From positions 1-64,000 of the forward strand of contig PDHQ01000106.1 of NCBI GenBank assembly GCA_003339415.1: 64,000 nucleotides of DNA, given 5' to 3'. Source of the stretch: Ophiocordyceps camponoti-saundersi (nom. inval.). Its lineage: Eukaryota > Ascomycota > Sordariomycetes > Hypocreales > Ophiocordycipitaceae. The notes below the pieces were generated by a model. It ran no database searches and was not told where the DNA came from. It saw only the letters and a program-made list of their open reading frames with translations. This document shows positions 15,408-26,229 of this stretch, in pieces. How positions within the stretch are numbered: the first letter of the stretch is position 1; the number at the start of each line of letters is the position of its first letter. The position numbers were made by a program, and so were the translations under genes.

Positions 15408-17271
15408 CTATAACTTTTATATATTTTACGGACTCTACGCTTATAGCGATATAAATATAAACTTTTTATTTTTATATTATAAGCGGACTCCGCTCCCTTT
15501 ATTACCTTATAGCGATAACTAGCTATACTCGGAGCGATTTTAAGGGGGAGGGCGACGCTATATAAGTTAATTATAACCGCGAAAATTTTCCACTTAGAAT
15601 ATAGCTTTATTCCGAATTATAATAATCCTTAACTTAAAAATTTACTATATTTATTACCTTATTAAAAGCTAAGATAAATATTAATAAAATTATTTTAAGA
15701 GATATTTTTATTTTTATATAAGTAATTATCGAATAAATAGCGGAGTCTAAGAGGGTTTAGAGAGGTACTTCCCTTATTCTAACTTTATTAATTAGTAATA
15801 TTTTCTTAGCTATTATAGCTATAATTTCCTTTTTTTATAGCTTTAAGGGGAATAGAACTCTTTTAATATAAGCTATAATTATAGCTAAAGCGCTAAAGAA
15901 AACTATTAAAAAGTAAATTCCTAAGTAATATAAGTAATAGCTTATAATTTATTTTAATTTTATAGCTATTTTACTCTAAGTTTAAGGCTTTAAGGTAATT
16001 ATAATAAATATTAACTATAAACTTTATAAGTAAAGTTAAGCTTTTATAATAAGGAAATTACTTAATAATAATATTATAATAATATTTTAAAATATTATTT
16101 ATAAGCTTTAGTTTAATTTAAAGTAACTTTATATTATTTTTAAAAAAAAGGTATACTTAATTAGCGGAGGTTATACTCTTATTATAAAAAAAGTACTAGC
16201 GTAAGCCTTATAATAAAGTAATAAGGAAGCTTTTAAAAAAAAATTAAATTATTAAATAAAATCTTAATAATATAATTATATATAAAATAATATTATTTTA
16301 AAACTTAATAAAGTATTTTAATAATTATTATTAATAATATAGCGGATATAAACTAAATTTATAATAAAAATATAATAATATAAGTAGATTTTTAACACTA
16401 AACTATATATATTAAAAATTTAACTTTAGTAATATTTTAAATATTACTAACTTAAATATATTACTAAGTATTATATAATAAAGTTATAATATAATAAATA
16501 TTTTATTATTTTATATATAAAAAGTAAGTTTACTTATTTTATAATTTATAGGAAAAAATTATATTATTATTTTTTTTATTAAAAGTTTTATTTTAAGTAA
16601 AGTTAACTTTATTTTAAAATAAGAGTAATATAAGATTAAGCGAGAAATATATATATTACTTAACTTTAAAGGTTTATAAATTAGAATTTTATATATATTA
16701 CCCCTCCTCCTTTTTTAGCGCTAATTAAAAACTAATAATAGCTAAGGCGGAAATATTAAAAAGCGAATATAATAATACCCCCTTTTCTAACTCTAACTTT
16801 ATATTTATTTATAACTTTATTATAATAATTTAGCTATTTTTTAAAATTAGCTATTATAAAGTTTATTATAAGATAATAAAACTTTTATATATTTTTAAAT
16901 TACGCTAATAAAGTTTTAATAAATTAAATTATTAAAGCTATTTTAATTAAATATAAGGATTTAATTTATAATAATAATAATAGCTAAGAGAATAAGTAAA
17001 TTATATAAATTTTATACTAAACTTAGTTTACGCGTATTCTTATAATTATAAAGTTTGCTTTAGGGGAAATATTAGCTTTTAAATTACTAGTTAATATTTA
17101 ACTTATTAAATATATAAAATATTAGGTATAAGTAGGGTCTAACTTAAAGCTAAGGTAACGCTTAAGGGGAGGGTTTTACTCTAAGTTCTCCGGTTTTTCC
17201 CCCTTTTAAAATATATATAAAATAGTTCTAAGCTATATAAAGCGTATTAGTATATAAATTATTATTATTAT
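15408..17271. mobile_element. Retroposon E, copy 2 (~1.86 kb)
   Basis: Full-length relative of E1, bounded by a perfect 17-bp duplication, AATATATTTTTTAAAAG (15391-15407 and 17272-17288). The right end is (ATT)n and the left end coincides with that of E1. Internal landmarks shared with E1 include a GC-rich stretch near 15541-15560 (E1: about 4435-4455). No recognisable protein domain. Confidence 0.87.
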
Positions 17272-17836
17272 AATATATTTTTTAAAAGTAATAATAACTT
17301 TTAATATATTTAATTAAAGAAAAACTTATATTACGCTTTTTATAATTTTTTTTAAAAGCTTAGAGATATATATTAAGAAAACTTTAATCTTATAAGAAAA
17401 ATCTATAATTATAAGAATATATAAAAGAAATATTTACTAGAAAATATTAAGATAAGAAAAGATTTATTAAAATTAAAACTTAGGCTTTTTAATTATAGCT
17501 TTAATTATTATAAATTTAATATATATAATAGTTAGCTAAGAACCTAAGCTAAAATAAGCTATAAATAGCTTTAATATTAGTAGAATTTATTAATATTTTA
17601 TATTAAAAATTTATTTTTATATTTAGTAAGTAAGAAAAGAAGCTTTAATTAATATAAAAGTCTTATATAAATAACTATTAAAGTAAGCTAGAGTAAAGCT
17701 ATAATTAAAACTATTAAAAAGAAAAAGGAAAAGAGAGAGAAGCCTTTCTTTTAAGCTAACTATATACCCCGCGTAATAACTACACGTTATTAGGAAGACT
17801 AAGATATAGTTACTATAAACCCTCTTATTTAGCCAC

Positions 17837-17855
17837 GATTAGTTATAAACTAATC
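17837..17855. repeat. 19-bp perfect palindrome
   Basis: GATTAGTT-ATA-AACTAATC, a perfect inverted repeat around ATA. A close relative occurs at 18029-18047. Confidence 0.7.
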
Positions 17856-18028
17856 TTTTATATAATAAAGTTTTTAAAAAACTTTAAGTAAATCTTAAAT
17901 ATAAATATAATTAAGTTTTAAAAGAAAATTTTAGTAAAATATTATAAAGAAATCTTATTAAAATATTAAGTATTTTATAAAAATAATAATAAAAATATTT
18001 TATATTCTAAACATTTTTAATAAGATAT

Positions 18029-18047
18029 AATTAGTTATAAACTAATT
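18029..18047. repeat. 19-bp perfect palindrome, second copy
   Basis: AATTAGTT-ATA-AACTAATT. It differs from the first only by the outer base pair (G/C to A/T), the change RIP would cause. Function unknown. Confidence 0.7.
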
Positions 18048-18413
18048 CTTATAATAATATAAACTTTCAATTTAATTAAGTTTCTTAAGTTAGTTTATAT
18101 TTAAAAAAATATTAAGTATAAGTAAAGGTTAGCTTAAAGTTAGAATAATAATTTATTAAAATTAACTTAATAATTATTAGTTATATTTAAAAAATATAAG
18201 TAAAATAACCTAAAGCTTAAAAAGTAAATTAATATATAATATATTAATATATTTATAAGAATAAAACTTTTAAACTTTTTATTAAAGAAATATTATTAGT
18301 TTCTAAACACTTTTATTTATTATATAGTATTTTCTTACTAATAAATATAAAAGGTCTTTAAAGGCAGCTAATAGTAAATATTTGTATAATTATGCTTATT
18401 GATCCCCCTTTTA

Positions 18414-18450
18414 AGTAGCCCCTCTAGGCTCCTGTTATATTCGGGCTACT
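18414..18450. repeat. 8-bp-arm inverted repeat at the island edge
   Basis: AGTAGCCC (18414-18421) and its exact complement GGGCTACT (18443-18450) are separated by 21 nt. It lies just where RIP ends and normal DNA begins. It could be an operator, a hairpin or chance. Confidence 0.45.
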
Positions 18451-18499
18451 AAGGCATATATGGTGACTAATCCATAATCCTTCGTTCACCCTCTACTAT

Positions 18500-18550
18500 A
18501 TGCATCAGCGTCCGCATCCACGTCACCTTTCGCCGTGCCCGACGATTTGA
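18500..18550 (+). CDS. Possible 16-codon upstream ORF
   Basis: ATG at 18500 runs 16 codons to TGA at 18548-18550, about 270 bp before the main start. It matters only if it lies within the transcribed leader. No known peptide was recognised. It is more likely regulatory or incidental than protein-producing. Confidence 0.25.
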   Translation: MHQRPHPRHLSPCPTI

Positions 18551-18823
18551 TCGACCTGTATCCCACGCCACTTATCGCCCCCTCCTTAGCTTCGTCACCC
18601 CACGGTCTAATCCGTTATATCTTCCTCATCTTCACTAAGCTTGTGCGACGCCCCGCTTCGACTTCCCCGGCTGGCCGTCGCGTCTCGATCAGCTACCTAC
18701 AGTCCAGTCGAACGCCAGTCGCTCCGGGTTTATCGCGCGTTCTCTGGCCGCTTGGTCTGTCCGTACTTGTACCCGCGCTTCCGTCTCCTCTTCGCCTACC
18801 AATTGCTGTCGCTGCCCTCCACC

Positions 18824-20590
18824 ATGGTCGACAGCGAAGCGAACCCACCAACATGGAAGTTCACTCAGTGTGTATCTCCCGCTTTGATGGTCGTTGCTCG
18901 ATCCTTCGTTGATACTTCTTAAAACAGGTGCTTTGGCGATAAAGGGGACGTCGAGGACATTACCGAAGGTTCGTCACAAGTGTGCCCCTCGCCTCGTCAC
19001 CGCTGCCTTGGCTGACGTGAATTGTCTCAGCCGATATCATCTCTACGGTGGAGTTCGACCATACTGGTAATTATCTAGCAACTGGCGACAAAGGCGGGCG
19101 TGTTGTCCTCTTCGAGCGCAACGAGTCGGTTCGTGCACGCTGATTTACCGTTTAGAGTCTTTGTTGACAGCGATATTTTCAGAAAAAGTCATGCGAGTAC
19201 AAGTTTCATACAGAGTTCCAGTCTCACGAACCTGAGTTTGACTACCTCAAGTCTCTTGAAATTGAGGAAAAGATCAACAAGATCAAATGGTGTCGTCGAC
19301 AGAACGCATCACACTACCTGCTCTCCACCAATGATAAGACCATCAAGCTCTGGAAAGTGTTCGAGAAATCACTCAAGGTGGTCGCAGAGAATAACCTCTC
19401 CCATGATGCCACTGTCGCCAATATTGGTGGTGGTGGCGGAGCTCCTCGACCACTAGTCCTGTCCCAACACTTCCGCGATTCCGCAGATCTCAAGCTTCCT
19501 CGTCTCACGCATCATGACACAGTCGTCGCTGCGGTACCTCGCCGAACGTATGCTAATGCCCATGCCTATCATATCAATAGTATCTCTGTCAACAGCGACG
19601 GTGAGACCTTTATCAGCAGCGACGATCTGCGCATCAACCTCTGGAACCTCAACATTCAGGACCAAAGCTTCAATATAGTTGACATCAAACCCGCCAACAT
19701 GGAGGAGTTGACAGAAGTGATAACAGCTGCCGAATTTCACCCTCAGAGCTGCAATTGGTTCATGTACGCCAGCTCAAAGGGTACCATCAAACTGGCCGAC
19801 ATGCGCGAGAGCGCTCTGTGCGATCAACACGCAAAACGTACTGCCTATAGCCCTCTCACTTCACACTTAAACTTTCTACTACCCCTCGGTTTCTCAGAAG
19901 TCACAATTGCTAACGATTTATGCAGTTTTCGAGCAAGAGGAGGATCCCAGCTCCCGGTCTTTCTTCTCAGAGATCATTTCTTCTATTTCGGACGTTCGAT
20001 TCTCCTTCGATGGTCGCTTCATCCTGTCCCGCGACTATCTCACTGTCAAGATATGGGATATCAACATGGAGAGGCAACCGTTGAAGACGATACCAATTCA
20101 CGAACATCTGCGGCCGAGACTCTGCGACACATACGAAAATGATAGCATATTTGACAAGTTCGAGGTTGTCTTCTCTGGCGACGCCAAGAATGTCATGACG
20201 GGAAGTTATAACAATAACTTCATGATATATCCATCAGACCCGGATAAGGAGGTCGAGGTTGTTCTCCAGGCAGACAAGTCAGCTTTCAAAGCCAAAAAGG
20301 TTGGCATCCCCACACCTATTAACACTACGACGAGCCCAACAACAAACGGCGGAAAGAGCAACGGTTCTCGTGCCGGTAGCCCAGCTGCTGGCGGTGCCCA
20401 GAGGATGCGGAAAGAGACGGATGCGGATCAAATCGATTTCAACAAGAAGATATTACACATGAGCTGGCATCCCTATGAGGACAGTATTGCCATTGCCGCG
20501 ACCAACAACGTAGGTCACTCCGCCGCACTTGCTCGCAGGGACACGCAAGGCTGATTACCGTTGCAGCTTTTCGTTTTCTCGGCTTTGTAG
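18824..20590 (+). CDS. cdc55: PP2A regulatory subunit B (B55/PR55 family), six exons
   Basis: Exons 18824-18867, 18928-18968, 19031-19128, 19183-19837, 19926-20509, 20567-20590 give 481 residues. The product is the B55 WD40 beta-propeller that joins the PP2A scaffold and catalytic subunits and selects substrates in mitosis, cytokinesis and hyphal growth (Cdc55 in yeast, rgb-1 in Neurospora, pabA in Aspergillus). Both family signatures are intact: [15 protein letters not shown] (79-93) and [15 protein letters not shown] (186-200). Seven WD-type blades lie near 27-57, 88-119, 187-216, 241-269, 297-327, 354-381 and 450-480. A Gly-rich loop (143-147) and a Ser/Asn/Gly-rich insert (about 410-440) look fungal. 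The start has a perfect Kozak context and gives the expected N terminus. All splice sites are GT-AG and restore conserved residues. No RIP stop is present. The gene is isolated among dead transposons and appears functional. Confidence 0.97.
18868..18927 (+). other. Intron 1 (60 bp)
   Basis: GTGTGT...ACAG, phase 2, splitting Gln15. The alternative donor two or more bases downstream would shift the frame and lose the conserved residues after position 15. Confidence 0.92.
18969..19030 (+). other. Intron 2 (62 bp)
   Basis: GTTCGT...CTCAG, phase 1, splitting Ala29. A branch site CTGAC is at 19012-19016. Confidence 0.94.
19129..19182 (+). other. Intron 3 (54 bp)
   Basis: GTTCGT...TTTCAG, phase 0, between Ser61 and Lys62. 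CTGAT-type and TTGAC branch candidates lie inside. Confidence 0.93.
19838..19925 (+). other. Intron 4 (88 bp)
   Basis: GTACTG...ATGCAG, phase 1, splitting Leu280. A consensus branch site CTAAC is at 19910-19914. The frame stays open through the intron from exon 4, so retention would add unrelated residues and then terminate after joining exon 5 in the wrong frame. Confidence 0.94.
20510..20566 (+). other. Intron 5 (57 bp)
   Basis: GTAGGT...TTGCAG, phase 0, after Asn474. Branch candidate CTGAT at 20551-20555. Removal yields the last seven residues LFVFSAL that close the final blade. Retention gives a different 14-residue tail ending at TGA 20552-20554. Confidence 0.94.
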
Positions 20591-21074
20591 TCAGTAAATG
20601 GAGTCGGTTAAGGAGACGATACAACCGACTATCCACGCGCATTGAGATCGGCCATCTGCCTCACGATAAGGCTTTCGGCGGGTGATGGCGGACCTGGAAC
20701 CTGTTATTGCCCTCGGTTTCCGTCGCACACACATAAGCATTGTCGCTACCCCACTGGCGACATACTCGAACGCCGGCCTCCTACACATGTTGAGTATTAG
20801 CCTCGGTTTAGCGAACTTTCTGTTATGACAGATTCGACCAAGTTATGCAGAATGCTAGCATCTTGGTGCATGACCATACAATAAGGCTGGACTACGGATT
20901 AGTCGACCACAGGTATCCGTAGATGGAAGCGATGTACGGAGTGCTTGTGGCTGGTTTCACGCGTGCGTGGGGCCCCATGCGGGGTGTGGTGGTGGGGTGG
21001 TAGTCGGGAATGACGTGAGAGACTACCTACCTTGTTTAAAAAAAGGAATAAAGCGTTTGTTAAGCGGTAGTTAG
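20591..21074 (+). terminator. 3' UTR and downstream flank of the PP2A gene
   Basis: Normal-composition DNA with no further coding evidence; open frames on either strand here are short and lack domains. A candidate polyadenylation signal AATAAA is at 21047-21052, some 460 bp after the stop and just before the MITE. Earlier, less canonical A-rich sites could also be used. A G-rich run lies at 20981-21009. Confidence 0.5.
20981..21009 (+). other. G-rich tract, possible two-tetrad G-quadruplex
   Basis: The tract carries at least five separated GG/GGGG runs joined by single T or short loops. In RNA it could fold in the 3' UTR. Evidence is composition only. Confidence 0.4.
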
Positions 21075-21076
21075 TA

Positions 21077-21688
21077 CAGTGGCCTGTAAAAAGTTCCGAC
21101 TAATTGCAAAAATTTACCTACCCTAAACTAAGCAAAGAGTACTATCGTATTTGCATAAGCTAATATAAAATAAAAAAAAGAAAATATACTAGGTATATAA
21201 GGTAAAAGCTTTTTTATAAGTTTATAATTTTTTAATATTATATAACTTTAAACTTATTTTATAATAATTCTTTTTTATAAATATATAGTTTTATTAAAAA
21301 ACTAAAAATATTAATTTATAAGATTTTTTTAAAAAAATAAAAAGATTAAAAAATAAAGTAAAAATACTTAACTAAGCTTAAAGTAAAGCTAAATATATAG
21401 TATTTTTTTATTATTTTTTCTTTAATTTTATAAGCTTATATAAAAAATAAAAACGTAGAGATTTTTAAGTTTTTTTAAAAAGAAAAACACTTTAGTAATT
21501 TTATTTTTCCTTTTTAATTAAATATTTTAAAAAATAAAAAGTATTCTTAATATAATATAATATCTTCCTATATAAAAACTTATTTTTAAACCTTTACCTT
21601 TTATAATAAGCTTTAAATTTTAAGTTTTACTAATAGTATTTATATTTATTAAAATTTTAAATTAGTCGGAACTTTTCTCTAGTAACTA
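21077..21688. mobile_element. impala/mimp-like MITE (Tc1/mariner type)
   Basis: A 612-bp element flanked by TA dinucleotides (21075-21076 and 21689-21690). The left terminal inverted repeat starts CAGTGGCCTGTAAAAAGTTC and its continuation (about 21077-21107) matches the reverse complement of about 21656-21688. The core arm AAAGTTCCGACTAATT is identical at both ends. Start CAGTGG and the AAGTT word resemble mimp/impala inverted repeats of Fusarium (family knowledge, not a database match). No transposase frame fits. The right terminus carries C-to-T and G-to-A changes; the left does not, so RIP damage starts inside this element, near 21160. Confidence 0.75.
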
Positions 21689-21690
21689 TA

Positions 21691-22436
21691 CTAGCTTCTA
21701 CGAAAGAAAAATAAGTGCCTTAAAGTAGTAAAAGAGTTATGCTTAATTTAACTAAAAAATAAGTATCTATCTTTAAGGGGAGAGGGGGGTCGTGCTAATT
21801 TATGTCCGCGGCAGTACTAATTATGCCTTTTATAGCAGGGCGTTATGCCTGCCTACTAAGTCTATTACTAATAATATAATTAAAAGGGTATTTAACCTTT
21901 ACTCCGTCTCTTAACGCCTCGTTAAGGCACTGTTTAACCGGCAAAAAAAGAATTAAGCCCTTATAAGGCAATGTAAAATAAGCATTTAGGCTATCTTTAG
22001 CTATTAATAAAGCTAAAAAGGGACTAAATAAGGCTAATAAGATATAAAAAAAGAAAAAGCTAGCAGGTTAAACTATTAAAACCTTAAAATTATAAAAAGG
22101 TTAAAGAAAAAAGCTATTTTATAATAAAAGATATAAAAGGCCTTTAAGGGCAGTAGTGTAAATAGTTAGTTTTATAAGCAGTTATTATTAGCGTAGAAAT
22201 ATTATTATAAGCGTTAAGTAAAGGTAATAGCGGTAATAGTAAGCGTAAGTAAAATAGATAATATTATAATTAAAAGAGAGATTATTACCTAAGCTTTTTA
22301 GTTTTTTATCTTAGTTATTAAATAAAAAAAATAACTACTTAAAATAATAAAGTAATTATACTTTATTTAATTTAAGGATAAGAATTTATTTAAAAATAAG
22401 AGGTTATATTAGTTTATACCTCTAGCTATTAATACG
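21691..22436. other. Partly RIPed spacer with GC patches
   Basis: AT-rich DNA with patches of normal composition (about 21780-21970) still holding TG and CA words. No gene, tRNA or repeat was identified. It looks like a RIP gradient between the island and the next retroelement. Confidence 0.5.
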
Positions 22437-22441
22437 GGACG

Positions 22442-23024
22442 TGTAATAACACCCTTATAAATCGCCTAACCTCTTATAATATTTTACTAGAATTTCCCCC
22501 TTTAGGATTTTACTTAGATTTCCCCTAGAAACTTTATTACCTTTACGCTTAGGAAATTACTAGGATTTCCTATTAGGATTTCTCTATAATAACTTTTAAG
22601 ATTTTACTAAGATTTCTTACTAGATTTAGTATTAAAATATACTTTTAAAAATCTTCGGATTTTACTAGGAAATCCCTATATATTAGGAAATTATTATATA
22701 CTAAGAAATCTCTATTTTATTAATATATATAGAAATTACTATAAAATCCTTTTAAGTAAATATTTTTAGAATTATATTAGGAAATCTTCCTTAAGCTTAT
22801 AGCTATATAATTAACTTAATATTCCTTTAAATAATAATTTAGATTTTTTTATAATTATTATTTTAATTTTTAAAAAACTTTTACTTATATTTATATTTTT
22901 TATAATAGCTATTTTATAATCTTATAATTAATAGCTAGCTTATCTTCTTTTATATATTATATTTAATAGTTAATTTAATATATATACTTATTAGAAAATT
23001 ATATATATAAGTATATATTAATTA
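22442..23024 (+). repeat. Gypsy-3 left LTR
   Basis: 583 bp. It begins TGTAATAACACC, with the TG terminus un-RIPed, unlike the right LTR, which begins TATAATAATAC. It aligns with 32113-32698 throughout. Its rightmost 150 bp also match 25497-25645. The exact end is approximate. Confidence 0.85.
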
Positions 23025-25496
23025 GTAATAATTTTATATTATATTAATTTATAGATTTTTAACTATTAAGGTAATAAGTTAGATTTAAAATATTTTTACT
23101 AATAAGATTTTATAAATATAGATTTTTAGCTTAAAAGAAAGCTTTACTATATTTATTATTTTACCTTAGCTATATATTATTTCTTTACCCTTAAACTTTT
23201 TAAAGTAATTAAAGAAGAAATTACCGCTAAGAAAAAAAAAGCTTATATTTTTAATATTTATAAAGAAGTAAAGAAACCTTACCCCTTTAAAGGTAAATTT
23301 CCTTCTTTATAATATAGAGAAATAAAGCTAGTTAGAAAATATTTACTATATTAAGATAATCCCTAAAAAACTAAGTTACCTATTATAATTAATTATTTCT
23401 TAACTAATTTAAACGCGGTTATAAACTATAATTAATTATTTAAATAAGTAAATTAACTAAGGTATATATTAAATAATATTCCTTACTTACTTAGAATTCC
23501 CTTAAAAAACTAGCTACCCTTTATTTAAAAATACTTTTAAACTATAAGTAATATTAAAAGTAAAGGTAAGTAACCCGCCTTATAAGAGGAAGATAGAAGA
23601 AAAAAGTAAGGAAAAGGCCGAGTCCTTTTTACCGGATAAAGGTAAGAAAACCTTTATACTACTAGAATCCTCTCTAAAAGGAGAACCTTCTACCTCGAAG
23701 AAAAATACTTTAGGGAAATAGTATTTTCTAAATCCTCCTATAATATTATTTAATTCCGGAAAACCTCCCCCTCCTTCCTTAGAAGAGGGAAAATTAGTAT
23801 AGATAGTTAATAAAGTACTTTACTTTTATAATATTATACCTTAAAACTTAGATTACTTAGGATATATTAACTTATAAAATAATTTATAATTATATAATTA
23901 ATTAAATTTATAAAAACTATCTAGATAATAAGTTTAGCTATAAGCTAAAGATATTAGATAATTTAAATTAGCTAATATTTTTAATATTACCTTTAATTAA
24001 ATTAAGAAAACTAATTAAACTATTATTTATTAGAATATTAACTAATTTATAAACGCTTTAAAATAGGTTATAGCCTAAAGCGAGGATTATATTAATAAAC
24101 TTATATAACTTATTCCTTTTTTTCTTAAAAGTTATATTATAAAATAATATTCTAAAGATTTAAATTTATAAATTAGATTAGAACTTACTTTTCCTAATCT
24201 TAAAATCTAAGTATAGGTAAAAGCTTTATAGAAAAGGTTTACTATCTAACTTAATATTACCGCTTTTACTATATAAAAATAAAGCTTTATATTTTAAGAT
24301 ATATTTATTAGAAAGACTTTTAATTATAAATATTAAAAATAAAAAGAATAGCTTAAGTAGCTTTTTATCTTAAATAATTTATATTAATAATTATCTTTTC
24401 TTAACTTAATATCTTTTTTTTAAAAACTTTCTAATAGTTAATTAGCGAAGATATTTTAAATAACTAAATATATAAATATAAATAACTTATTTTAAACTTT
24501 TAAACTAAGCTAATTAGAGGAATTTAAAGTATTCTTTAAAATAACGCTATTTAATATATAGCTTTAAGTAAGTTACCCTAATAAGAATATAAAGTAAATA
24601 ATCTTAAGAAGAAATCCCCGCGAAATCCGAACTACTAATTAGAATATAAACTAAATAACTCCTCTAAAAAGCTAATAGATAATATTTAGAAACTTTTTAA
24701 TAAAAACGTTAAGTTTAAAATAAAGATAAAATAGCCTTTCCTTAAAAAAATAGAGAAAGCTTAAAAAGTAATCTTATTCTTATTAACTTTACTTATAAAC
24801 TTATAAATTAAGACCTTAATATAAATAAAGTTTTTACTATTTTTTCGGAAATATATAATATTATCCTTAATATTTTAAAATAGCCCTTAGAAGATAACTT
24901 TTTTAAGATATTTAAGAATAAATAATTAGCTAATAATTTATATTATCTTATTTTAGATTCTAAGAAATATAAAATAAAACCTCTTAATATTAGTAGAAAC
25001 CTCTTTCTTAAAAACCTTTTTATTATCGAAGTTACTTTATAAATAACTAATTTCCTTTTAGAATAAGTTTCCTATTTCTCTTATATAAAGATTTTAATAT
25101 TTAGTAGAAATAAACCTTTTAATCTTATAGAAATATAAATTAATATTAAAATAAATAAATCTCTTATTAGGAAAAACTTACTTAATAAGTTTAATAATAT
25201 TAATTATAATCTAATAATAATTTAAAGCTTAAATAATATTAGATTAGCCTTAACTTATAGTTAAGCTACCTTTACTTTATATATTATTAATAAAATTAAT
25301 AATAAATTTTACTTTAGTAAGTTTAAAGCTAGCGCTTAGGTTATTAAGTATCTTCTTACTAGAGTTTTATTAAGATAAAGGTTCTTAATCCCTTATAAAA
25401 TTAATACCCTTAACTCTTAATAAAAGCTTTAAATTTAACTTTATAAAGGAATATATATTAAATACTATTTTACTTATAAATAACTAGCTATTAGAA
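23025..25496 (+). pseudogene. Gypsy-3 left internal region (gag-like position)
   Basis: RIPed DNA right after the 5' LTR, where gag would be expected. Plus-strand frames show long protein-like stretches broken by TAA/TAG, but no diagnostic zinc knuckle or protease motif was found, so the assignment rests on position. Confidence 0.4.
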
Positions 25497-25645
25497 TCTT
25501 ACCTATACTTATACTTTTTATAAGAGCTATTCTATAATCTTATAATTAGTAGCTAGCCTGTCTCCTTTTTCTATATATTATATCTAATAGCTAGCTTAGT
25601 ATATACGCTTACTAGAAGATTATATATATAAGCGTATATTAACTA
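25497..25645 (+). repeat. Gypsy-3 LTR fragment (3' end only)
   Basis: Matches the last ~150 bp of both full Gypsy-3 LTRs in the same orientation, including the AGTATATACGCTTA word. It marks a junction between two element pieces. Confidence 0.8.
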
Positions 25646-26229
25646 ATAGTAATTTCCCTCCTCTTTTAATAATTATAATTCTAGCACTAATTAAGGATCC
25701 TTCTAAGAATCGCGACCTTATTTTCTTTCCTAACTTTTATTTTCTCTCTAGTTTAATTATTTATAACTATTTTTATTTAACTATTTTTAACTTAAATAAT
25801 AAGCTAATCTCTTTTAAATAAAGAGAAAAGGTTAGTATTATACTAAATCTTAATAATTAATTCTCTTTTATAATCTCTTAATAAATTACTAAAAGGGACT
25901 CCTTAGATAACCTTAATAAATATTTAATACTAAACTCTCTTTTAGATTAGATAATATTATCTAACGAAACTAATACTAACTTACCTCCTATTAATATCTT
26001 AGATCTAAGTTAACTATATTAATTAGGTATCTTTAAAATACCCGATATCCCGGAAATCGAGGGAGAGTATAGCGTTAAAATTTATACTCTTAATTTTTAG
26101 TTATCCGGAAAGGTAAAGTAGCTATATAATTCCTTTTCGAAATTATAAGAAGATATTAAACTAATTAATCTACCCCTAGAATATTATTTAAAAATCCCCC
26201 TTATCGATAATTAATATAAGAAAAAACTT

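Larger units (their letters stand above)
17289..18380. other. AT-rich RIPed DNA upstream of the gene island
   Basis: No gene or known repeat was recognised. It holds two near-identical 19-bp palindromes (17837-17855 and 18029-18047) about 190 bp apart. CA/TG depletion continues to about 18370 and then ends abruptly. Confidence 0.55.
18381..18823 (+). promoter_or_regulatory. Promoter and 5' leader of the PP2A B55 gene
   Basis: About 440 bp of normal-composition DNA between the RIPed desert and the start codon. It must hold the core promoter and leader. From about 18590 it is CT-rich, typical of fungal leaders. No convincing TATA box was seen. Two upstream ATGs open very short frames: 18460-18477 (5 codons plus stop) and 18500-18550 (16 codons plus stop). 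If transcription starts upstream of them they could dampen translation. The transcription start cannot be placed from sequence. Confidence 0.6.

Noticed and set aside
18535..18922. Overlapping 93- and 125-residue open frames over the leader and first exon
   Set aside because: They run through the leader, exon 1 and intron 1 in frames unrelated to B55, start at weak contexts and show no domain.
19314..19740. Minus-strand open frames within exon 4
   Set aside because: They lie antisense to strongly conserved B55 coding sequence; their openness follows from the codon use of the real gene.
20439..20788. Minus-strand 65-67-residue frames over the gene end and 3' flank
   Set aside because: No domain, overlap of the B55 C terminus or its UTR, no promoter evidence.
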